NCBI GenBank assembly: GCA_903849645.1
Contig: CAINJJ010000007.1
Location: forward strand, 1 to 63,784
Direction of reading: 5' to 3'
DNA: 63,784 nucleotides
Source: an uncultured Acidobacteriaceae bacterium
Lineage (GTDB): Bacteria > Acidobacteriota > Terriglobia > Terriglobales > Acidobacteriaceae
Shown here: one piece after another, positions 42,988-51,840 of the stretch
Layout: every line of letters starts with the position of its first letter
How positions within the stretch are numbered: the first letter of the stretch is position 1
The notes under the pieces: model-generated
The model's database searches: none
What the model was told of the DNA's origin: nothing
The model's input: the letters and a program-made list of their open reading frames with translations, nothing else
Made by a program: the position numbers and the translations under genes

Positions 42988-45708
42988 ATGCAGACCGACT
43001 CCCCCACGGCCGGGCAGTCTCCTGCAGGGCCTGCCGCGGCTGGCCCGGACCAGGGGCAGAGCGCCATCCCGCTCTTCCATGCCGCATGGCTTTTTGCGGC
43101 GGGCATCGCCGCCGCCCACTTTCTCTCGCTCAGGCCGAGCCTGGTTCTCATGGCCCTGCTTCTTGTCGCCGTCCTCTCTGGCTTCGCCGCCGTGCGCGCG
43201 CAGCGTGTTGTCTGGCTCCCGCTGGCCGCGCTCTGGCTGCTGTTGGGTGCGTGGTGCGCGCAGATGGAGCCCCAGCCGGCCCCCGCGCCCGCGGTAGCCG
43301 CCCTCTCCGACGGCCTGTTGCGCTCCGTCGAGGGCGTCCTTGTCGACGCATCGGCCGTCCGCGCCGAGATGGAAGAGAGCCTGGACGCACCATTCTCCCC
43401 GCATCGCCCCTCCCAGCGCCTTGACCTCCGCGTCAGCAGCATCGAGGTCGTCACAGACGCCAACGACTTCCAGCAGCCCGCCCAGGGAGGCGTACGGCTC
43501 ACCGTCCGCTGGCCCGCGAACGCGCCGGCCCTCCAGCCCTTTGGCTGCGGCGAGCGCATCCGCGCCCTGGCGCGCCTCCTGCCGCCCGAGGTTTACCATG
43601 ACCCCGGCGTATGGAGCCGACAGGACTTCCTCCTCGACCAGGGCATCACCTCGACGGCCACCGTCGCCGTGGAAAGGGTGGAACGCCTCGGCCACGCGCC
43701 CGGTCTCTTCCTCCCCTGCCGCATCGCCGCGCTTCAAAGGGCCTCGAGCGCGCGCCTGCTCGCCCTGCCCGCCGCCATGCGCCGGCTCCCCGCGCCCCTG
43801 CGCCTCAGCCAGGAGGACGCGATCATGCTGGCCGCCATGGTGACCGGCGACCGCACCTACCTCACCCATGCGCTACGGGTCGGCTTCGAGCGCACCGGCT
43901 CCTTTCACATGCTGGTGGTCTCGGGCTTTCACCTGGCCATTGTGGCCGGTTGCCTCTTCTGGGTGGCCCGGAGGCTGCATCTGCCGCGCGTGCCGGCCAC
44001 GCTCGCCACCATCGCCGCGTCGTTTGCCTATGCCATCTTCACCGGCTTCGCCACCCCGGTGCAGCGTTCCCTGTGGATGGTCGCGCTCTACCTCCTGGGG
44101 CGTTTGATCTACCGCGAACGCAGCCCCATGAACACCATCGGCTTTGCCTCCCTCTGCCTGCTCGCCGCCAGCCCGCGCAGCCTCTTTGACTCCAGTTTCC
44201 AAATGACGCTTTTGGCCGTGGTGGCTATTGGCGGCGTCGCCGCGCCGCTGCTCCAGCGGACCATTCATCCGTACCTCACGGGCATCCGCAACCTCAGCCT
44301 CACGGCCCTCGACCCCACCCTCGAGCCGCGCATCGCGCAGTTCCGCATTCTGTTGCGCATCACGGCTTACTCCCTGCGCCGGGCGCTGGGTGAGAGACTT
44401 GGCTCCTTCTTTGGCTATCGATGCATCCCGTTCGTGGTAACGCAAAGCCTGCGTGTCGCGGAACTGCTGGTGGTCTCCTGCGTGGTCGAGTTGGCCATGA
44501 CTTTGCCCATGGCTCTCTACTTCCATCGCATCACCATCTTTGCCCTTCCGGTCAACGTCTTCATCCTGCCCCTGCTGGTCGTGCTCATGCCCGCCGCGCT
44601 GCTCACCCTGGTTGTCGCGCTGCTCTGGCCCGCCGCGGCCGCGCTGCCGGCCATGTTGATGGCGTTGCCTCTCCACTTCGGGGTGTGGATGGTGAGGCGC
44701 TTTGGCTCTCTGCCCCTGGGGGACTTCCGCATCCCGGCGCCGCTCCTGGGTCAGTCGCTCGCCTTTTGCGCTCTGCTGGCCGCAGCTCTCCTGCTGGCTC
44801 CACGGGGCCGATGGCCTCGCCGGCTCGCCTGGGCCGCCCTTCTCGCGGCCGCCATGGCAGTTGTGGCGCCCAGGCCCATCCTCCACCCGGCGGGCGCCTT
44901 GCTGGTCGAGGCTATCGACGTGGGCCAGGGAGATTCTCTCCTCCTCATCTCCCCCGAGGGCAAAACGCTGCTGGTCGATGGCGGCGGCTTTGGCGGAGGC
45001 CCGCGCCAGGCTCCGCAGGAGTTTGACATTGGAGAAGATGTCGTCTCGCAGGCGCTCTGGGCGCGCGGCATTCGCCGGCTGGATGCGGTCGCCCTGAGCC
45101 ACGCCCACTCCGATCACATGGGCGGGCTGCCCGCGGTCCTGCGCAACTTCCGCCCCGCCGAGCTGTGGGTCGGCTCCAACCCGCATTCCGTGTCCTACTC
45201 GGCTTTGCTTGAAGAGGCAAGCCAGCTCCACATTCGTCTCCGCAGACTACGCGCCGGGGATGCCCTGAGCCTGGGTTCGGCTCAGGTGGCCGTTCTTGCG
45301 CCTGTCGCCGGCTACCAGCCCGGCATGGAGCCCTCCAACAACGATTCATTGGTGCTCCATGTGGGATACGGCGCAACCTCGGTTCTGCTCGAGGGCGACG
45401 CCGAGGATCCGGTCGAAGAAGCAATGATGGCCGGGCCGGGCCTCGCAAGCACCCTGCTCAAGGTGGGCCATCACGGCAGCGTCACCTCCAGCCGCCCCGA
45501 CTTTCTTGCCCGTGTGGCCCCCGGCTGGGCGGTGATCTCCTGCGGCCCGCGCAACCGCTACGGCCATCCCCGGCCCGAGGTTCTGGCTGAACTCGAGGCT
45601 AGCCATGTGCGCACCTACCGCACGGACATCAACGGCGTCACCTGCTTTCGCCTGGATGGAAGGACGACTTCCGCAGAGCCCCTTTGCGGTTTGCCCGCGG
45701 CTCCCTGA
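42988..45708 (+). CDS. comEC: ComEC/Rec2 family DNA internalization protein
   Basis: 906 residues. ComEC forms the inner-membrane channel for single-stranded DNA in natural transformation. An N-terminal membrane pair and an OB-like outside domain precede the competence domain with many helices (about 300-600; SFHMLVVSGFHLAI is the family signature). The C-terminal metallo-beta-lactamase-like domain starts EAIDVGQGDSLLLI and has SHAHSDH with His705 and KVGHHGS, so the nuclease-like site looks intact. ATG at 42988 is preferred over a frame overlapping rlmD from 42883. Last gene of the operon; comEA and pilus genes are not in the window. Confidence 0.92.
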   Translation: MQTDSPTAGQSPAGPAAAGPDQGQSAIPLFHAAWLFAAGIAAAHFLSLRPSLVLMALLLVAVLSGFAAVRAQRVVWLPLAALWLLLGAWCAQMEPQPAPAPAVAALSDGLLRSVEGVLVDASAVRAEMEESLDAPFSPHRPSQRLDLRVSSIEVVTDANDFQQPAQGGVRLTVRWPANAPALQPFGCGERIRALARLLPPEVYHDPGVWSRQDFLLDQGITSTATVAVERVERLGHAPGLFLPCRIAALQRASSARLLALPAAMRRLPAPLRLSQEDAIMLAAMVTGDRTYLTHALRVGFERTGSFHMLVVSGFHLAIVAGCLFWVARRLHLPRVPATLATIAASFAYAIFTGFATPVQRSLWMVALYLLGRLIYRERSPMNTIGFASLCLLAASPRSLFDSSFQMTLLAVVAIGGVAAPLLQRTIHPYLTGIRNLSLTALDPTLEPRIAQFRILLRITAYSLRRALGERLGSFFGYRCIPFVVTQSLRVAELLVVSCVVELAMTLPMALYFHRITIFALPVNVFILPLLVVLMPAALLTLVVALLWPAAAALPAMLMALPLHFGVWMVRRFGSLPLGDFRIPAPLLGQSLAFCALLAAALLLAPRGRWPRRLAWAALLAAAMAVVAPRPILHPAGALLVEAIDVGQGDSLLLISPEGKTLLVDGGGFGGGPRQAPQEFDIGEDVVSQALWARGIRRLDAVALSHAHSDHMGGLPAVLRNFRPAELWVGSNPHSVSYSALLEEASQLHIRLRRLRAGDALSLGSAQVAVLAPVAGYQPGMEPSNNDSLVLHVGYGATSVLLEGDAEDPVEEAMMAGPGLASTLLKVGHHGSVTSSRPDFLARVAPGWAVISCGPRNRYGHPRPEVLAELEASHVRTYRTDINGVTCFRLDGRTTSAEPLCGLPAAP

Positions 45709-45793
45709 CGAGGCTTCGGCTTCCACGAGGGACCAGCCTGTATATTTTCTGAGCAGAGAAACGTGCGCGCCCGGTTGCGCGCCGGAGGTCAGG

Positions 45794-46759
45794 ATGAAGC
45801 GGCGTGAGGCAATCAAACTTGCAGCGATGAGCGCGGCAGCGCTGGCTTTCAACAGCGGCGCGCGCGCCCGGAAGCGCCCTGGTCCCATCCTGGACGCCCA
45901 CATCCATCTGTTTGACCCAACCCGCCCCGGCGGCGTTCCCTGGCCGGAGCCGGACGACAAGGCCCTCTATCGGCCGGCACTGCCGCCGCGGTACCAGGCC
46001 CTCGCGGCGGGCTTTGGGGTCGTCGGCGCAATTGCCGTCGAGGCCAGCCCCCTGGCTACGGACAACCAGTGGCTTCTCGCTGTGGCCAAAGCCCATCCGT
46101 TCATCGTGGGCATCGTCGGCGACCTGGTTCCCGGCGCTCCCTCCTATCGCGCCGACCTCGACCGCCTCCATGCCGATCCGTTGTTTCTGGGCTTCCGCTA
46201 CGGCAACCTCTGGAACCGCGATCTCTTCGCGGACATGGACAAGCCCGGCTTCATCGAGGGACTGAAGGCCCTGGCGCAGGCCGGCCTGGTGCTGGAGAGC
46301 GCCAACCCGGACGCCCGATTGGTGCAGGCGATGCTCAGGATCTCCGAGCGCGTGCCCAGCCTGCGACTCGTCATCGATCACCTTCCGCACGCCAGCCTGC
46401 CCACAGGCGACGCGGCCCTCAAGGAGTACTGGGCAAACCTCCACGCCCTCGGCCAGAACCCGAACGTCTTCATCAAGCTCTCCGAGATTCCCGTCGTCGT
46501 CAACGACAAGCTGGTCACCGATCTCGCCTTCTATGAGGGCAGGCTTGACCCGCTCTGGAACGCCTTCGGCGAAGACCGCATCCTGTTTGGCAGCGACTGG
46601 CCCAACAGCGACCATGTTGCGCCTTATGCGGACACGCTGACTCTGGTTCAGCGTTACATCGCGCTGAAGCCGCCGGGCGCCCCGGAGAAGTATTTCTGGA
46701 AGAACTCCATCGCCGCCTACAAGTGGCGCAAACGCAGCCCGGACCAGCCTTCGGTGTAG
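45794..46759 (+). CDS. Tat-exported amidohydrolase of the COG3618 (sugar lactonase-like) family
   Basis: 321 residues. The N-terminus MKRREAIKLAAMSAAALAF has twin arginines and a hydrophobic core, like a Tat signal. The TIM-barrel begins with the metal pair His36 and His38 (DAHIHLFD) and ends with FGSDWPNSD carrying the catalytic Asp. The group includes L-fuconolactonase and L-rhamnonolactonase, mostly cytoplasmic, so an exported form is slightly unusual. ATG at 45794 directly follows CAGG. It lies 85 nt after comEC. An alpha-L-fucosidase at 59130 makes a deoxysugar link conceivable but unproven. Confidence 0.82.
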   Translation: MKRREAIKLAAMSAAALAFNSGARARKRPGPILDAHIHLFDPTRPGGVPWPEPDDKALYRPALPPRYQALAAGFGVVGAIAVEASPLATDNQWLLAVAKAHPFIVGIVGDLVPGAPSYRADLDRLHADPLFLGFRYGNLWNRDLFADMDKPGFIEGLKALAQAGLVLESANPDARLVQAMLRISERVPSLRLVIDHLPHASLPTGDAALKEYWANLHALGQNPNVFIKLSEIPVVVNDKLVTDLAFYEGRLDPLWNAFGEDRILFGSDWPNSDHVAPYADTLTLVQRYIALKPPGAPEKYFWKNSIAAYKWRKRSPDQPSV

Positions 46760-46844
46760 GCCGTGAGCCGATTCCGGCAATCTTCGACCAGCACAGAATT
46801 CCCAGGGCGAATCAGGTTGCGTTTGCAACTATCGCCGGGGCGAC

Positions 46845-46873
46845 AGACTTTAGCCATGCTATTGGCTTATAAT
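46845..46873 (+). promoter_or_regulatory. Candidate promoter of the cytochrome c gene
   Basis: A perfect TATAAT -10 is at 46868-46873, 66 nt before the ATG. The -35 at 17-nt spacing (AGACTT) is poor, so this would be a weak or activated promoter. Confidence 0.4.
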
Positions 46874-46938
46874 CCGCCTGAGAAAATCATTCAGCTGCAA
46901 GATGCCTGTATCGGACAACTGCAACTGAGGAGGCTGCC

Positions 46939-47373
46939 ATGTTGAAGCCGTTGTTGTTTGTTTCCGCTGTCGTGGTTTTTGGGATTACCGCTTCGTCCGC
47001 CATTGCGCCCAGGCCGCAGGATGCCGCGCAGGCCCCCGCCGCCAAAAAGGACGCCGGCAAGGCCGGCGACAAGGCGCAGGCCCGCGCCAAGGAGATCTAT
47101 GCCGTCGATTGCGCCATCTGCCACGGCGAAAACGGGAACGGAAAGACCGATCTGGCCAAGGATATGGGCCTGACGCTGAGCGACTTCACTGACGCCAAGA
47201 CGTTCGCCGCAAAGTCGGACCAGGATCTCTTCAAACTCATTCGCGACGGCAAGGACAAGATGCCCGCCGAAGGCATCGGCCGCGCCAAGGACGATGAACT
47301 GAAGAACCTGGTGATCTACCTACGCAGCCTGTCGAAGCAGACAGCGGACGACGCGGCCAAGCCGAGCAACTAG
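46939..47373 (+). CDS. Small c-type cytochrome, periplasmic
   Basis: 144 residues with a signal peptide (about 1-23). One haem site, CAICH (Cys58, Cys61, His62), and a likely axial Met108 in KDKMPAEG identify a class I cytochrome c that carries electrons in the periplasm. An Ala/Lys-rich linker (about 25-50) separates the signal from the domain. GAGGAGG 5 nt before the ATG is a strong ribosome-binding site. It is monocistronic: a candidate promoter precedes it and repeat copy C follows. Confidence 0.93.
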   Translation: MLKPLLFVSAVVVFGITASSAIAPRPQDAAQAPAAKKDAGKAGDKAQARAKEIYAVDCAICHGENGNGKTDLAKDMGLTLSDFTDAKTFAAKSDQDLFKLIRDGKDKMPAEGIGRAKDDELKNLVIYLRSLSKQTADDAAKPSN

Positions 47374-47416
47374 GGTTGCATCCCAGGCAGGTGATCGCTT
47401 GACCGATTGAAGTGTA

Positions 47417-47581
47417 CGGGTTTCAGCCCGCACATGGAGCCTTCAAAATCAAGCAGGCTTTACAGGCTGCGGAAGAACTCCATTCATGCCATCGAAGTGT
47501 CAGGGCACGACTTCAGTCGTGCCGCAAGACGCCCAATAGGGCTAGGGCTTCAGCCCCTGGGGGAAGTCTTCTCCACGAATC
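47417..47581. repeat. Palindromic intergenic element, copy C (inverted orientation)
   Basis: Modules in order: CGGGTTTCAGCCCG (47417-47430), the GGCTGCGGAAGAACTCC end (from 47465), GGCACGACTTCAGTCGTGCC (47504-47523), GGGCTTCAGCCC (47545-47556) and GAAGTCTTCTCCACGAATCC (47562-47581). Relative to copies A and B the core is reversed. It fills the gap between cytochrome c and the convergent receptor 4. Confidence 0.85.
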
Positions 47582-47631
47582 CAGTGCATTCGCGGCCATC
47601 TTGAAAGTCCCCTAGTTTTCGACGGGTGCCT

Positions 47632-50600
47632 CTAGAACCGCAGCCGCAGACCCACCTGGAACTGCCGTTCGCGGTAGGAGTTGGTGGCGTTCACATTGAG
47701 CGGCTGGCCGAAGGCCGTGGAGTTAGCCTTGAGGCCGGTGAGATAGTTGAGCGTTGGATTGGCGCCCGTCGGGCCGCCAGGCTCGATGGAGTAGCCAACG
47801 GTCTCCAGCTCCGTCACGTTCTGGTGATTGAACAGGTTGAAGCTCTCCGCCAGCAATTCCAACTGGCGCATGGCTCCCAGGTTGAAGCGCCGGCCCAGCC
47901 GCAGATCCGCCTTCCAGGTCCCCGGATAACGAAACGTGTTGCGCCCGATGTTGTAGAAATGCCTGTCGCTGCCCAGGCCATAGATGCGCGTGTCGCCGCC
48001 GGAGCCGTTCATGCCGGGGCCGAGGCCCACAATCGCCGCTCCGCTGCCGGTTTGGAACTCCTTGGCCAGCGAGCCCGCCGTGCGCATGGTGTACGGCATC
48101 CCTGAACGGAGCTGACCCACGCCCGACAGCATCCAGCCGTTGGCCAGCCTTCCCAGCGGAGAGCGGAGCTTCCACGGCGCCTCCCAGAGCGCCATGACGC
48201 TGGCCGAGTGGCGCACATCCAGGTTGCTGGTGCCGTATTCCAGGCTGAAATCGACCGGGTCCAGCACGTCATTGCCTGCCAGTTGCGCGCTCTCGTTGGG
48301 GTTCCAATCCATGGCGTGCGCGTACGTGTACCGGGCGTGGAAGGTAAGTCCGCGGCGAGCCTGCCGCGATACCCTCAGCATTGCCGCCTCATAGGTGGAG
48401 TTGGCCCGGCTGAAGACCTCGCTCACCTGCTGGTAGCCGCTGTTCAGCCGCCCTCCCACGCCGGAGGGCGCCAGGGCCGAAGGCCACGACGCATAGAAGG
48501 GAACCGCAATCTGCGGCGCTTTGATCGGCCCCTTGCCGGTGGCGTCCACCACGCTGTAAGTAATCGTGCGGGGATTGACTGCCGGGTCAAAGTTCGTGTC
48601 GATGGAGATGGGCAGGCGGCGCGCCAGGCTCATCATGGCGCTCACTGTGACCAGGAGTCGGCCGGGCAGTTTGGCTTCCACCGCGGCCAGCGCCTGGTGG
48701 ATCTCCGCGTTGCGGAAGCCGGGCCCGAACTCGACCGCCCCCGGCTTGACCATGGTGAGCGGTTCGCCATTCAGCACATAAGGGAACGGCGGCGCACCGC
48801 CCGAGAGCAGGTTGTCGGTTGGGCGCATGAAAAACCGCAAGTCGCCTTTGGCCGAGCCGGTCTGCGTGAGGTCGCTCTCCAGTTGCGCATTGCCCAGCCG
48901 GCCAAAGTACATTCCGTATCCCAGCCGCACCACGGGCCAGGCGCTCTCCCCGTGTCCAAGCGCGAGACTCAAGCGCGGGGCCCAGTTGTTTCCGAGGCTG
49001 GGCAGCTTTTGCGTCAGCGGCAGATCGGGATTGTCGACCCCGGCAATGGGCGGCGGCAACTGCTGCCGCTGCCAGCGCAACCCGGCGGAGAGAACCAGTC
49101 CCTTCGATGCCTGCCACTGCGCGGCGCCGTACCCGGCCCATTCGTTGGTGCTCACGTGCCAGTTGGAGGGGCCCATGGTCTGGGTGTAGTGCGCATAGCA
49201 GGGCAGCGGGCCGCGTCCGCGCAACTGTCCCGCACTGTCGCGCCACACCTTGCCGGTCTGGTCGCAGTTGTGCTGCGTTGCGGGGTCCAGTTGTCCCGCG
49301 AGTCCAAAGGCGGCAAAGGCCAGCGCGTCCGAAGCAAAATCCTCGGGGTGCGCGTAGGTATAGGTGCCGGTCCGGTTGCGCAGCAGGCTGGTGGCGTCGG
49401 CGTTGTGGCTCAACTGAAAGCCGGCCCTGACGAGCAGGCTGCCGCGCACCCAGTCCAGGGCTTCGTTGGCCTCGTAAAGGTGCTCGTCCGGGTAGCGCCC
49501 CGCTCCGAACCGCGCAGGATTGCCGATGGTGAAGCCGTAGCGGGAGTCCACCACAATCTGGGGCAACTGCCCCCAGGCGTTGCCCGCCAGCAGGGTCTGT
49601 TCAAACTGAGAGGGCGTCTGGGCTCGCGATGCCAGAAGGTTGCGCCCCGCCGAGCCTTGCGTCATCAGCAGCAGGTTGGGCGTCACAAAGGCCTCCCACC
49701 GCCCCAGCAGCCACACCTCGCTGGCCTCGCTGGAGCCGAAACTGTGGCTTCCATAGGTCTGCGACACCCGCGTGAATCCTCCGCCAGGGGCGTTCATCAC
49801 CGCTCCAGTCCCTTCCAGCGTGAAGCGGTGCCGCTCGTTCGCCTCCCAGTCCACGCGCCCAAAGCCCGTCCACTGCTTCGAGGAGCGCGCCACCGGACCA
49901 AGCAGGCCGGCCAGCGTCTCCAGCAACTTGGAATAGGCAGCCACGCCCGCGCCCACCGGATTGGCGCTGCCGAGCCCCAGCCTCGCCGCCAGCACCTGCA
50001 TCTGATCGTTGGTTGGCTGGGCAAAGAACATATCCGGATGCTTGACCGTGGAAACCGCGGGGTCATTGCGCAGGTTGGCGTCGAGTGCGGCAAACCAGAA
50101 CAGCTTCGTGCGCCGGATCTGCCCGCCGACGCCGAAGCCGCCGGTCATCTCGTGATCCGGAGGGGTATACGGAAAAGCCGTAAAAGCAGGGACGGAGAGC
50201 CCGTTGGCAGCGGCCGTCTCCTTCACCCACTGCGTGAACGGATTCCGGGCTCCCCAGCTGTTCTGCCTGTCAAACACGAACCCCTGCCCGTGCAGCCCCT
50301 TGGAGCCGCGCCGCGTCTCCACATTGACCCGCCCGATGCCGGGCGCCCCGGCCTCACTGTTGCTCGACGCCGACTCCACCTGCCGGACAGCCGACTCGCC
50401 CAAGGCCAGACTGCTTCCCCGGCTCCACCGCGCTCCGCCAAATCCGCTGCGAGCGCTCCGCCCTTCCACCGTCACCTCAGCCGGCCCCGAGGCGCTGCCC
50501 CGAGGCGCCGGCTGCTCGTCGCCGTCTCCGGCTCCCAAGGCACCCGGCGCATCAAAGACGAAGCTCTCCCACCGCCTGCCATTCACGGGCAGGGCCTGCA

Positions 50601-51543
50601 ACTGCTCGCCGGTGAGGCTCGCAGACGTGGCCAACGCGGCTGAACCCGCAGCCACCGCAGCCGGCTTGACGGCACGCGGCAGGGGCCGCAGCGCGGCGAT
50701 GATGGCCCTGGCCCCCGCCGCCGCAAAATCCGGCTCCCGCGCGTCCGGCGCCATCGCTTCCGCCAACGGGGGACGCAGGCCCTCAGCCGGCCGCCCCGCA
50801 GCGGCGATTTCTGGATTCCCCCGCGCAAGCGCCGCAGGCGCGCTGACTCTTGGGCTGGCCAAAGCCGCCGTAACCCGCGCCTCTGCAACCCTTTCCGGCA
50901 ACACCGAAGCCTCTGCCCGCGGCTCCGTCCCCCGGCTTCGCCCCGGCACCGTCCACCGCGCTATCATCTCCGGGCTGAGGGTCACTTGCAGCGGCGGGCT
51001 AGCCGTCGCCGGCATCTCTCCGTAGATCTCCACCATTCTCCGGCCCCGCAGGCGCAGCTCGCCGAGCGGCTGAGTCTCCCAGCCGGCTCCCGGCGCAGGC
51101 TGAGGGGCAGCCGCAATCCACGGCCGGGGAATCGCCCTCAGCGCGGCCAGCGCAATCCCCGCGTCCGGCGGCGCAAACTCCAGCGCTGTCTGGATGCGTG
51201 CCTCGTGACCGGCATCCACCACGATGCCCTCGACCTCGCCCCGCCCCAGGCGCGGGGTCTCCGCCACCAGCGTGTACTCGCCCGGCTCCAGCCCGCTGAA
51301 GCGATACCCGCCATTTTTTTGCGTAGTCGTTCGAGCTTCGGCGCCGGTCACATGGTTGCGCACCACCACCGTCGCGCCGTCCAGCGGCTTGGAATAGAGA
51401 TCGGTCAGCTTTCCCGTCAGGTCGCCGGTCGGAGCACCGGGAGCCGAAACACCCGGCTCAGGCTGCGCGAGCGCGACGGCCACGGCGCTGGCCAGCAGCA
51501 CGCCCCACCCAAGCAATCTCGATATCCGTTCCGCCCCTGCCAT
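47632..51543 (-). CDS. Oar-like TonB-dependent receptor with a long Ala/Pro-rich insert (receptor 4)
   Basis: 1303 residues, the longest of the four receptors. A signal peptide (about 1-27) and a carboxypeptidase-regulatory-like domain (about 40-123) are followed by roughly 180 residues rich in Ala, Pro, Arg and Glu (about 125-310). This block is absent from the other three, in which the plug follows directly. The plug then starts near LTGEQLQALPVNGRRWESFV, and the barrel ends VGLRLRF. The extra block may be an unstructured periplasmic linker. Ligand unknown; the gene stands alone. The frame is continuous and free of shifts. Confidence 0.88.
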   Translation of the reverse strand: MAGAERISRLLGWGVLLASAVAVALAQPEPGVSAPGAPTGDLTGKLTDLYSKPLDGATVVVRNHVTGAEARTTTQKNGGYRFSGLEPGEYTLVAETPRLGRGEVEGIVVDAGHEARIQTALEFAPPDAGIALAALRAIPRPWIAAAPQPAPGAGWETQPLGELRLRGRRMVEIYGEMPATASPPLQVTLSPEMIARWTVPGRSRGTEPRAEASVLPERVAEARVTAALASPRVSAPAALARGNPEIAAAGRPAEGLRPPLAEAMAPDAREPDFAAAGARAIIAALRPLPRAVKPAAVAAGSAALATSASLTGEQLQALPVNGRRWESFVFDAPGALGAGDGDEQPAPRGSASGPAEVTVEGRSARSGFGGARWSRGSSLALGESAVRQVESASSNSEAGAPGIGRVNVETRRGSKGLHGQGFVFDRQNSWGARNPFTQWVKETAAANGLSVPAFTAFPYTPPDHEMTGGFGVGGQIRRTKLFWFAALDANLRNDPAVSTVKHPDMFFAQPTNDQMQVLAARLGLGSANPVGAGVAAYSKLLETLAGLLGPVARSSKQWTGFGRVDWEANERHRFTLEGTGAVMNAPGGGFTRVSQTYGSHSFGSSEASEVWLLGRWEAFVTPNLLLMTQGSAGRNLLASRAQTPSQFEQTLLAGNAWGQLPQIVVDSRYGFTIGNPARFGAGRYPDEHLYEANEALDWVRGSLLVRAGFQLSHNADATSLLRNRTGTYTYAHPEDFASDALAFAAFGLAGQLDPATQHNCDQTGKVWRDSAGQLRGRGPLPCYAHYTQTMGPSNWHVSTNEWAGYGAAQWQASKGLVLSAGLRWQRQQLPPPIAGVDNPDLPLTQKLPSLGNNWAPRLSLALGHGESAWPVVRLGYGMYFGRLGNAQLESDLTQTGSAKGDLRFFMRPTDNLLSGGAPPFPYVLNGEPLTMVKPGAVEFGPGFRNAEIHQALAAVEAKLPGRLLVTVSAMMSLARRLPISIDTNFDPAVNPRTITYSVVDATGKGPIKAPQIAVPFYASWPSALAPSGVGGRLNSGYQQVSEVFSRANSTYEAAMLRVSRQARRGLTFHARYTYAHAMDWNPNESAQLAGNDVLDPVDFSLEYGTSNLDVRHSASVMALWEAPWKLRSPLGRLANGWMLSGVGQLRSGMPYTMRTAGSLAKEFQTGSGAAIVGLGPGMNGSGGDTRIYGLGSDRHFYNIGRNTFRYPGTWKADLRLGRRFNLGAMRQLELLAESFNLFNHQNVTELETVGYSIEPGGPTGANPTLNYLTGLKANSTAFGQPLNVNATNSYRERQFQVGLRLRF

Positions 51544-51803
51544 CGAGCCTCCGCCCGCGGCAGATCATGGGAAAACGCAATCCAGGCTTCCCTTGCGGCC
51601 CGCTCTCGGGGCGGGTCCGGACGGGGCAGGCGGGTCAGTCTCTCAAACGCGCAACGCGCGAAGTGATCCGGTCCGTGCACCCTGAGTGAGAAGTTACCAG
51701 CGATTCTATGCCCGATTTGGTATTCTGAGAAGACGGCATTTGCAAATTGGGCGCAACTATCTGCGCCGGCCAGCGAATCGGCTGGAAAACTGAATGAGAA
51801 CCG

Positions 51804-51838
51804 CTGACAACTGACAACTGACGGCTGAAAACTGGTCC
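51804..51838 (+). repeat. Five 7-nt units abutting the obg start codon
   Basis: CTGACAA, CTGACAA, CTGACGG, CTGAAAA and CTGGTCC begin at 51804, 51811, 51818, 51825 and 51832, an exact 7-nt period ending 2 nt before the ATG. No Shine-Dalgarno sequence is present. Compare the cobO leader. Confidence 0.8.
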
Positions 51839-51840
51839 CC

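Noticed and set aside
38317..45708. nadC-comEC operon considered as a transferred island
   Set aside because: Tight spacing, uniform composition and housekeeping content suggest ordinary chromosomal genes; no mobile ends flank it.
47407..47615. Small open frames of 65-67 codons within repeat copy C, with similar ones in copies A and B
   Set aside because: They translate the palindromic repeat in several frames and orientations (for example IHAIEVSGHDFSRA); frames are not conserved between copies, so these are repeat-derived and not genes.
48208..50643. An 811-codon plus-strand open frame inside receptor 4
   Set aside because: Antisense shadow of the receptor; no recognisable domain, and the receptor frame has complete family features.
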